Shown here in pieces: positions 6,607 to 13,300 of a DNA stretch of 21,742 nucleotides. Location: IMG/VR virus record IMGVR_UViG_3300049793_000137, positions 1 to 21,742 of that record; one strand, written 5' to 3'. Under the pieces are notes generated by a model. It worked only from the letters and a program-made list of their open reading frames with translations. It was not told the DNA's origin and did no database searches. Source of the stretch: a virus. Positions within the stretch are counted from its first letter, which is position 1. Each line of letters starts with the position of its first letter. Made by a program: the position numbers and the translations under genes.

Positions 6607-6893
6607 GCGACTGACGGTGACCCAGTGAAATCCCTCCTGTTTCTTCGAACGCGATCTGCGGCTTGCTACGACAGGGCTTGAGCAGGATCAGATAAGCCGA
6701 AAAATAAATTCGCGGGAACATACGCTAGGTATAGTTCCGCGTTTGCGTCACTGCCGGTTGCCGGCGTAAGTTAGACATTCGCAGCGGGCTACTGTTTGGC
6801 CATGCAAGGCGCCGTGGCGCAATGCTCGGCAAAGCGCGGCAAGGCACGGATAAAAAGCGGTTCTTCGGGGCCGCTTTTTTCGTTGAGGTAACG
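6607..6893. other. Noncoding interval within the late operon (287 bases)
   Basis: No convincing frame is found on either strand. It holds an imperfect hairpin (6711-6719 with 6734-6741, one bulged G, followed by TTT), a small GCCGG/CCGGC hairpin at 6753-6765, a run of GGC-spaced bases at about 6798-6850, and the strong terminator at 6852-6880. A longer version of the next gene could start at 6822, but this would force the terminator stem to be coding, so I reject that start. Confidence 0.6.
6852..6880 (+). terminator. Strong intrinsic terminator with UUCG tetraloop
   Basis: A 12-bp stem is formed by 6852-6863 (aaaaagcggttc) and 6868-6879 (ggggccgcttttt read from its third base). It has two G-U pairs and is capped by the hyperstable C(UUCG)G loop at 6863-6868. 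Six T (6875-6880) follow the GC part. Because the 5' arm begins with five A, the reverse transcript also ends in a T-run, so the element can act in both directions. It lies only 5 bases before the ribosome site of the next gene. Confidence 0.8.
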
Positions 6894-7517
6894 ATGGCGA
6901 CTGGCTTCGAATTCTTCGAGAGGGACTTGCGCCTTAGCACGGTCGGCCTCGAACCGCAGGCTATCGCGAAGGAACTGGCAAAATTCGCCCGCTCTGAACT
7001 GTCGAAGGTTCTGGCGGCTGGTGCCAGCCCGCAATACGAGACGTTCGTCAATGGCAGGTCCGGCGCGCCGCTGGAGAGCGTCATCCCTCCCGGCCCGATT
7101 TTGTTCGTTTTCAGCAATTGGAGTTTGGTCATCAGGGCCGCGCTGGCGGAACTTCAGCGCCGCGCGCCTCGCCGGTCTGGTCGCTATGCCGGATCGTTCA
7201 TTGTGGTGGTCGGAGGCCGAACTGTCGTGACCGATTATTCGAAAATCAGGGCGGATAGTGAGGTCGTCATCTTCAACGCGCAGCCCTACACCAGACGCAT
7301 TGAGACCGGCTACAACGGTCCTGGCAAGCGCCACTTCGACCTGGCCAGAGGCGCGCTCAATCGACGCTTCAAAGGCGCGTTCGAGTTCGAGATGAAATAT
7401 GTCGACGTTCCGGGCGGGATCAATCCGCTGGTTCCGTACAAGCTCAAGCGCACGACCAAGCGACGCGCTGCCGGAACGGCTTTGACCTATCCCGCCCTCA
7501 TCATCAACGCCGTCTGA
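6894..7517 (+). CDS. Putative neck / tail-completion protein (HK97 gp10-like), 207 aa
   Basis: The ATG at 6894 follows GAGGTAAC, directly after the terminator. The upstream ATG at 6822 is rejected because the terminator lies inside that extension. The protein starts with a helical block (residues 20-45, EPQAIAKELAKFARSELSKVL). The motif RRAPRRSGRYAGSF at about 90 resembles the 'AP..TG.L..S' signature of HK97 gp10-type tail-completion proteins, and VVIFNAQPYTRRIETGY resembles their 'P.YA..VE.GT' strand. It is basic throughout. Position just before the tail terminator matches gp10, which joins the head and tail in related phages. It is longer than the usual 120-150 residues. Family membership is inferred from motifs and order. 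Confidence 0.65.
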   Translation: MATGFEFFERDLRLSTVGLEPQAIAKELAKFARSELSKVLAAGASPQYETFVNGRSGAPLESVIPPGPILFVFSNWSLVIRAALAELQRRAPRRSGRYAGSFIVVVGGRTVVTDYSKIRADSEVVIFNAQPYTRRIETGYNGPGKRHFDLARGALNRRFKGAFEFEMKYVDVPGGINPLVPYKLKRTTKRRAAGTALTYPALIINAV

Positions 7518-7686
7518 AGTAATCTATGTGCTCATCCGGCTGAAGATCGTCAGTTATGATGTCGGCATTGATCCATTCTTGATGCCGACCATCCCGCTGA
7601 CCACGGAAATAGAAGTGTCCATCAGGGCCTTTGTAGCGACCGTCTGGCTGAAGGTAGTAGCCATTCAGTGAGAGGGGTTCGTCCAT
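7504..7686 (-). CDS. Small reverse-strand ORF, moron-like candidate, 60 aa
   Basis: This is the only plausible reverse-strand gene, and it fills most of a 203-base gap that has no + strand frame. Reading leftwards from ATG (complement of 7684-7686), a GAGGAG site lies 10 nt upstream. The product is aromatic and charged (GYYLQPDGRYKGPDGHFYFRG, then HQEWINAD) and does not look like a shadow translation; two 'PDG' turns are spaced seven residues apart. It overlaps the 3' end of the gp10-like gene by 14 nt in tail-to-tail orientation. Such isolated, oppositely oriented small genes in late operons are often morons expressed from the prophage. I found no clear -35/-10 pair. I do not recognise the protein. 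Confidence 0.5.
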   Translation of the reverse strand: MDEPLSLNGYYLQPDGRYKGPDGHFYFRGQRDGRHQEWINADIITDDLQPDEHIDYFRRR

Positions 7687-7720
7687 GTCTCGCCGGCTCC
7701 TCAGTGTGGAAAATCTCTGA

Positions 7721-8149
7721 ATGTCCAGTTTAACTGCCTACGACGCCTTTGAACAGCGGCTACGCAGCCAATGGGAAACATGCCCGTTGGTAATGGAGAA
7801 CGAATTCTACACGCTGCCCGACACGCCGGCGCCGTTCGTCTATGTCGAAATCTTCGGAGACACCTACGACCAAGACACGATGGGCGCGCCGCAGGCCAAT
7901 GAATGGCTGGAGACCGGCGTCACCTATCTGCATGTCATGACGCCGAGCGGGCAGGGGAGCCGGCAGGCGCGGCAATATGCCAACAGCCTGCTCTATCTCT
8001 TCCGCGAGCAGCCGATTTCGACGCTGTTCATGCCTGAAATGTCGATCGGTGCCGGCGATCCCGGCAAGGATTGGCCCGGCTACTTCGCCTTGACCGCCTC
8101 CATTTTCTGGAGACGCCGCGACATCACGAGCGTTCCACCCGCGTCCTGA
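7721..8149 (+). CDS. Phage tail terminator-like protein (DUF4128 type), 142 aa
   Basis: The tail terminator caps the finished tail tube and joins it to the neck. The pattern fits the DUF4128 / Phage_tail_terminator_5 family: an N-terminal helix with YDAFEQRLRSQW, 'PLVMENEFY.LPDTPAPFVYVEIFGD', a central 'ETGVTYLHVMTPSGQGSRQARQYANSLLYLFREQPI' block, and a final strand containing 'GYFALTASIFWRRRD'. The length is typical. The ribosome site is weak (GTGGA about 10 nt before the ATG). The gene stands directly before the tail tube gene, the canonical order. Confidence in the family is good; it comes from remembered patterns, not a search. Confidence 0.78.
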   Translation: MSSLTAYDAFEQRLRSQWETCPLVMENEFYTLPDTPAPFVYVEIFGDTYDQDTMGAPQANEWLETGVTYLHVMTPSGQGSRQARQYANSLLYLFREQPISTLFMPEMSIGAGDPGKDWPGYFALTASIFWRRRDITSVPPAS

Positions 8150-8200
8150 TAACTAAACCCCGGCCAACGACCGGTCATCCCACCCATAAGGAGAACTACC

Positions 8201-9136
8201 ATGACTGTGGCCGACGGCTCACAAACTCGACTCGCGACCGTCACGGAAGCGACCATCAACACCATCCCGACCACCCCGACCTTCCAGACCATGCGCTATG
8301 TCTCGTCTGACGTGCGCCTGGCAAAGCAGGTCGACATCCCGAATGAAATCCGCGCCGACCGCAATGTCGGCTCGATCGTCGATGTAGGGCGCATGGTGCA
8401 GGGCACCATCCAGACGCTCTATAGCGCCGACACCTATGACACATGGCTGGAATACCTGCTGTGCGCCAACTGGGGCGGCGGCGTGCTGAAGAACGGCATC
8501 CTGCAGAAGGCTGCGACAATGGAGTTCTTCTTTGAGCAAGGTGCGACGGACACCTTCGTCCGCTACCGCGGCACGCGCTTCAACACGCTTGATCTCAGCC
8601 TGCGGCCGCGTGCCTCAGTCTCGGCCGCATGGGGTATCATGGGCATCGGTAGCCCGACGCCGACCAATGCCATCCTGTCGGGTGCAATGTATACCGATCC
8701 GACCACGACTGAAGTCTTCAATGCCGCGCTCAATGTGGCTGCGCTCGACTTCACCGGCATCGCCAACGCACCGAAGATCCAGGCTCTGACCTGCCGCATC
8801 AACAACAACATCTATCCGGTGGATGTGGTCAGCCAGTATGAGCCCTACGCGCATGGTCTCGGCCGCTTCGAGGTCACCGGTTCGATGACGGCGCTGTTCG
8901 AAAACCTGGACACCTATAACGCCATCCTGAACCACACCGATGTCACCATCGGCTTCACGCTGACGGATGCCGCCGGCAATTCGCAGGCATGGTCGCTGCC
9001 GAAGTGCAAATTGCTCGACGGCGGCCCGACGGTTCCCGGCAATGGTCAGCCTGTCGTTCTGGAAGTGCCATTCCAGGCGAAGTATTCAGCTTCAGATAGT
9101 GCCTCGCTGACCATCACGAGGGTTCCGATCTCATGA
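8201..9136 (+). CDS. Major tail tube protein (Phage_tube_2 type), 311 aa
   Basis: Hexamers of this protein stack to form the tail tube. A very good AAGGAG site (8188-8193) precedes the ATG, as expected for the most abundant tail protein. The N-terminus has the family pattern 'GSQTRLATVTEATINTIPTTPTFQTMRY', then 'IRADRNVGSIVDVGRMVQGTIQTLYSADTYDTWLEYLL' and a beta-rich C-terminal half with 'SQYEPYAHGLGRFEVTGSMTALFENLDTYNAIL'. This matches the Phage_tube_2 proteins (about 300 aa) of alphaproteobacterial siphophages. It lies between the terminator and chaperone genes, as it should. Its stop overlaps the next gene's ATG (ATGA, 9133-9136). Confidence 0.85.
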   Translation: MTVADGSQTRLATVTEATINTIPTTPTFQTMRYVSSDVRLAKQVDIPNEIRADRNVGSIVDVGRMVQGTIQTLYSADTYDTWLEYLLCANWGGGVLKNGILQKAATMEFFFEQGATDTFVRYRGTRFNTLDLSLRPRASVSAAWGIMGIGSPTPTNAILSGAMYTDPTTTEVFNAALNVAALDFTGIANAPKIQALTCRINNNIYPVDVVSQYEPYAHGLGRFEVTGSMTALFENLDTYNAILNHTDVTIGFTLTDAAGNSQAWSLPKCKLLDGGPTVPGNGQPVVLEVPFQAKYSASDSASLTITRVPIS

Positions 9137-9432
9137 CGACCTTCCTGCCGGCGGTGAATTTTACCGGCTTTCCAGACGGTAATCATCGGAACCCTGTGCG
9201 GTTCAAGGTTGGTGTCGAGAGCGTCCCGGTACCGGAAGCGTTTGCGCAACTGGTGCGCGAAAAAGGTCTGGTGGCAACCGATGCGGATGCGAAGTTTCTG
9301 AGGGCTTCGGCACAAGTTCCTCGGGAACCAACCCGCATCGATCCTCCAAAGGCTGCGGTTTCGAGAAAGATCGCTGCCGCAACGAAATCCCGCCGCACCG
9401 GTAAGGCGGTGGGTCGGTCTTCAAAGACCTGA
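9133..9432 (+). CDS. Small tail-module hypothetical with basic C-terminus, 99 aa
   Basis: It is coupled to the tail tube gene by ATGA. The first 50 residues look like a small fold (NFTGFPDGNHRNPVRFKVGVESVPVPEAFAQLV). The C-terminal 30 are strongly basic and probably disordered (VSRKIAAATKSRRTGKAVGRSSKT). I recall short proteins with 'F.G.PDG...P.RF..G...VPV...FA.L...KG' directly after tail tube genes in related phages, without a known role. It may assist tube assembly. It is followed by a hairpin that begins within ten bases of the stop codon. Confidence 0.7.
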   Translation: MTTFLPAVNFTGFPDGNHRNPVRFKVGVESVPVPEAFAQLVREKGLVATDADAKFLRASAQVPREPTRIDPPKAAVSRKIAAATKSRRTGKAVGRSSKT

Positions 9433-9439
9433 AAACAGA

Positions 9440-9470
9440 AACGGCGGCTCCCCAAAAAGGAACCGCCGTT
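9440..9470. terminator. Hairpin after the 99-aa gene; weak terminator or RNA processing structure
   Basis: Arms 9440-9451 and 9459-9470 form a 12-bp stem with a single C-A mismatch around a 7-nt loop (ccaaaaa). The stem is strong, but the next bases (catctgcc) lack a T-run, so classical termination on the + strand is doubtful. It may reduce transcription, protect the 3' end of the abundant tail-tube message, or separate tube from chaperone expression levels. Confidence 0.5.
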
Positions 9471-9475
9471 CATCT

Positions 9476-9554
9476 GCCTTGCCAGGACTCGCGGCGACTT
9501 GCCATGCCGATCCTTACTAGGCCTTGCCACGCCGTGCCATGCCATTGCCGCGCC
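9476..9554. repeat. GCC pentanucleotide array in the chaperone leader
   Basis: GCC recurs with a 5-base period: 9476/9481, 9501/9506, and a run at 9521, 9526, 9531, 9536, 9541 followed by 9547 and 9552. The two bases between copies vary (tt, ac, gt, at, att, gc). The array lies in the 159-base spacer before the chaperone gene. A less regular array of the complementary GGC form lies in the other large spacer at about 6798-6850. Function unknown. Confidence 0.55.
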
Positions 9555-9591
9555 TTTCGGCGACGACTGGCCAATCCTATCAGGAGTATTT

Positions 9592-10011
9592 ATGACGGTA
9601 AAGTTAAGCAGCGTCAGAGCCGATTTATCCCGCGAAGCCAAAGGCGACTGGATCGATTATCCGGACTGGCCCGGCGTTGCGTTCAACGTCTCATCCCTCC
9701 TTTTGCCTGCCTACAGGATTAATCGCGATCTCCTCGGGCAGCGCCTCTCCCGTCAATACAAGGGCAAGCCCATTCCTCCGGAGGTCGTCACCACCGAGAT
9801 TGGCAAGCTCTATCACAAGCACATCCTGCACGGCTGGCGTGGCTTCGATGAGCCCTATTCGCGCGAGGTCGCCGGCGAGATGCTGCCCGATCCGGAATAT
9901 CGCAACCTCGTCGCCGCCGTCGAATGGTGCGCTGCGAAGGTCTCCGATGTCGATGTCGAGTTCATCGAGGACGCCGCAAAAAACTCCGACAGGCCTTCCG
10001 GGACCGATTGA
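9592..10011 (+). CDS. Tail assembly chaperone, short form (gpG-like), 139 aa
   Basis: The ATG at 9592 has a CAGGAG site 7 nt upstream; earlier in-frame starts would run through the GCC array. The protein coats the tape measure during tail assembly in the manner of lambda gpG and is not expected in the finished virion. It starts MTVKLSSVRADLSREAKGDWIDYPDWPGVAFNVSSL, then has a helical region 'INRDLLGQRLSRQYKG' and 'IGKLYHKHILHGWRG'. The acidic end is VEWCAAKVSDVDVEFIEDAAK. It sits directly before a second frame-shifted ORF and the tape measure gene, the diagnostic arrangement of tail chaperones. The zero-frame stop (10009-10011) lies in the loop of the frameshift hairpin. Confidence 0.8.
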   Translation: MTVKLSSVRADLSREAKGDWIDYPDWPGVAFNVSSLLLPAYRINRDLLGQRLSRQYKGKPIPPEVVTTEIGKLYHKHILHGWRGFDEPYSREVAGEMLPDPEYRNLVAAVEWCAAKVSDVDVEFIEDAAKNSDRPSGTD

Positions 10012-10367
10012 GGCGGGAAGGCCTTCCAGAAGGTCGGCAAGAATGGCTTGAAGCGCTTGCCGACGAATATCCGGATGAGGATTGGGTGGTCAAAGCCGCC
10101 TTTCCCGACGGTCGGATCGAGTTCGAAGCCGAGGTTTGGCACGGGCTCTATTGGGAAGCATGGGATGCGCTGCGCTTCGATCGCCAATATGGCGTTTATG
10201 GCGGGCAGATGCCGATCCCGTATCAGGTGATCAGTTCTTATGCGGCAGACCACGGCATCATCGGTGACGATCTATGGCTGTTCAGGATGTTCATGACCGC
10301 CATCGATTCCGAATGGTTGAAGCACGTCGCCGACAGAGATAAGGAAGGAGGGAAGACAGATGGCTGA
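9592..10367 (+). CDS. Tail assembly chaperone, -1 frameshift fusion (gpGT-like), about 258 aa
   Basis: Ribosomes that slip back one base at 9978-9984 leave the gpG frame and read 9984-10367. This replaces the last ten residues of the short form with about 127 new residues (LRQAFRDRLRREGLPEGRQ, then YPDEDWVVKAAFPDG and a Trp-rich region WHGLYWEAWDALRFDRQYG). The T part alone has no credible start in its own frame. In lambda, the G/GT ratio set by such a slip is essential for tail assembly, with the T part binding the tube protein. The fusion ends 8 bases into the tape measure gene. This shift is inferred from a canonical signal in the right frame and place; no protein evidence is available. 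Confidence 0.82.
9978..9984 (+). promoter_or_regulatory. -1 programmed frameshift slippery heptamer A AAA AAC
   Basis: The zero-frame codons are GCA AAA AAC (9976-9984), so the heptamer A AAA AAC has exactly the X XXY YYZ register needed for tandem tRNA slippage. After the slip the codons read CTC CGA CAG, continuing in the only long downstream frame. Confidence 0.88.
9991..10024 (+). promoter_or_regulatory. Frameshift-stimulating hairpin
   Basis: A perfect 9-bp stem forms between aggccttcc (9991-9999) and ggaaggcct (10016-10024), with a 16-nt loop holding the zero-frame stop. The spacer from the slippery site is 6 nt (9985-9990), within the 5-9 nt usual for stimulators. Outer pairing of ccgac (9986-9990) with gtcgg (10033-10037) across a bulge is possible but would invade the spacer. 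Confidence 0.8.
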
Positions 10368-13300
10368 AGTCGAACTTCGAACCCTCCGCGTCTCTGCGCA
10401 GGTGGATGCCGGGCAATACAAGGCCGGTGCTGCCGACATGGTGGCCGCCGACAAGTCAATGGTCGCCTCAAAACGCGAACTCGGACAGGCGGTCGCGGCG
10501 AACGATTCCAAAATCAGCCAGTCCGGAGATGCCCTTGCAAAGCTAACGCGTCTGATGATCGATGGCGCTGGCACGCAGCAGAAGTTCGCTCAAGGTCTTG
10601 GCGTGATTCAGCGCAGTCTGGATACCGGCAAGGTCAGTATCGAGGGCGCTGCGGCTCTCTTAGTCGGGATGAACCAGAAGCTCGGCCTGACCGCCGATGT
10701 CACGGTTTTCGCGGCAAAGGGGCTGACGCAAATGGCCGAAGCGGCCACCATAGCCAACGCGAGAATAGAAGCTAATACTGGCTCGCTGTCGCGTGCGGTT
10801 GGCGAATATCAAATCTACATCGCACAATTGAAAGAGGCGCAAGCAGCACAGAACAGCAGCCAGTTTGCGAGCGCTAACCAGAACAAGTTCAATTCCCTGC
10901 TTGGCGTGCAGACCCAACCATCTTCGAGCGCGCGCGAATCCGCATCGGTGTTCGCTGCCGGACTACAAGACATCGATAATATCGCGCAGTTGAAAGCGCA
11001 GCAGATCGGCCAGAATTTCGGCAATGATCTCAACATTTCGCTCGTCGCCGGCAGTTCAAAGTCGGCTCGTGATGCGGCTGCGGCCTTTAGTACCGAACTC
11101 GACCGGATCGATGCTCTGGCGCAGTTGAAGGCTACCCAGATCGGGGCCAACTTCCAGAGCGATCTCAACGCATCACTTGGCGTAGGCTCATTTGGTGGTG
11201 GTTCGGCGCGGGCGTCAGCGTCGGTATTCGAGGAAGCCGGCCGCGAAGCCGATCAGATGGCGTCGAAGGTCGCGGCGCTACGGGCAGAATTGAACCCCGT
11301 GGCTGCGGCTCAAGACCGCCTCAACGCCGAATTGGCCGAATTTAATAATCTTGCGGCAAAAGGCGCCATTTCTGCGGAAGAATTGGCAGCCGCGCAGACT
11401 ATGGCGCGCAGCCGCGCAGCCGCAAACCAGGGTGGCTTGAACCGCTTCGGCGCGATGAACGCCACAAGCCAGCTTCAAGACATCGCCATCACAAGTGCCA
11501 TGGGCCAGAGCCCAATGACGATTGCGCTTCAGCAAGGCACCCAACTTGGCATGGCAATGCAGATGTCTGGCGTCCAAGGTGGGGCAGGCCTTGTCAAAAG
11601 CCTTAGCACTGCCTTTACGGGTCTTCTTACGGAGACAAATCTTGTCGCCATAGGGCTCACCGCCGTCGCCGCTATCGCCATCCAGTTCGGTTCGAAACTC
11701 TTCGATGGTTTCAAAAGCGCGGAGGAGAAGGCGAGAGAGTTCAATAAGCTGCTGAGCGACCAGAAGGAGATCATCCAGTCTCTTGGTCCCGCCTATGCGG
11801 AGGCGGCACGCCAGCAGCAGTCCACGGGACCGTTTGAGAGCGTCGGCGTCGGTCGTTTGGTGCTTCAACAGAACCTGGATGACGCTAGAAAGGCGTCACA
11901 AGAGCAGGGGCGAACCGCCCTGAAGGAAATCCAGGGGTCTAGCGGCACCTTCATGAATCTCATGAACACGCTCCCGGAGGGCCTTCAGAAAAGCATAGGC
12001 ATCGAGCCGGCGTACATCGAATTTAAGCGCATCATAAATGCTGCCTCCGATGGCGAGATGAGCATCAACGATGCTCGTACCGCTCTGCAGAGATTTGGCG
12101 AGGTCCACCCGGACTTCAGCTATCTCATCGGCCGATTTCTTCAGATGTCCGAGGAAGCCGCCAAGACCGAACGTCAGGTCGGAGGCCTCGTCGGCATCCT
12201 CGATAGGTTCGCGAAGATACGCCTCCCCGAGGCTGGGGTTTTGCCGAAGGGTGTAGCCGGCGATCAAATCGCTTCGGCCACACTTGCCGCGCAAAATCGC
12301 ATGCAACAGCAGTTCGCCGCTGACAATCTCGCCAACTTCGCCAAATCACCACAGGAACTGGCTGCAGCCGCGCGTGCGCGTGCAGCGCTCAATCCACAAG
12401 GTAGCGCTGCCGAACAGGCGACCCGCGTCGAACTCGCCGGCAAACGCGCGCTAATCGATGCCGAGCACGCTCTGAAGGAAGCGCAGGACCAGCGCCTGCG
12501 CTCGCTCAATCAGACGCTCGCCTCGGCGCAACTCGATGTAGAATTAGTTGGCAAGACGAAGGTAGAGATCGATAGTCTGCGCATGGCCGCGCAACTTGAA
12601 GCGCAAGTGCGCGAGGAAGCGGCGCAACACAACATCACCAATGAAACCGAAATCCAGCGTCTCTATGGAAAAGAGATCGCCCAGATCAAGGAGAAGGCCG
12701 CCGCAACCGCCATGCAGAAGGCAATCGCGGACGCTGGTACAGCTCTCCACGGCCGAGAGCAGGAGCTTGAACTCCAGCGCGCAGAAGTCGGCCTGCTCGG
12801 GCAAAATACGCTTGCTCGTGAAGCCGAAATGGCAGCGCTCAAGACAGAACAGGATATCCGCGAGCGTGGCATTCCGCTTTACGGCAAGGAAGCCGAGGGA
12901 CTGCGCGCCGTCACGGCGGCTGAATCTGCCAATGCTGAGGCTCGGGCAAGAGCTTCAATGCAGGCCGATTTGCTTTTCCAGCGCTCGCAAATCCTGCGCA
13001 ATTCTACGGATCAAGCGATAGCCGCAGCCCAGCAGAGCGCCGGCCTGCCGATCGATCTCAATTCCGCCGAAGCCAATATGATGCGCTACAACATGGCGCT
13101 GCAGGAGACCAAGGACACCTTCAAGGGTTTTGCCACCGACATGCTGTCCAGCCTGAAGGAAGGCAAGACGGTATGGGAAAGCTTCGCCACTGCCGCCACC
13201 AACGCACTTGGCAAAATTGCCGACAAGCTCATCGATCAGGGCCTCGACGGCATCTTCAACAATCTGTTCGGCGGTGAATCGGCGGGCGGCGGAACGCTCG

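Noticed and set aside
6822-6893. Upstream start of the neck gene
   Set aside because: This extension would translate the UUCG terminator hairpin and lacks a ribosome site. ATG 6894 has GAGGTAAC.
6789-7334. 181-aa and 135-aa reverse-strand ORFs over the neck gene
   Set aside because: Both are shadows, and they run through the terminator stem.
9476-9554. CRISPR-like array
   Set aside because: The unit is only five bases, with no spacers of CRISPR size and no cas genes.
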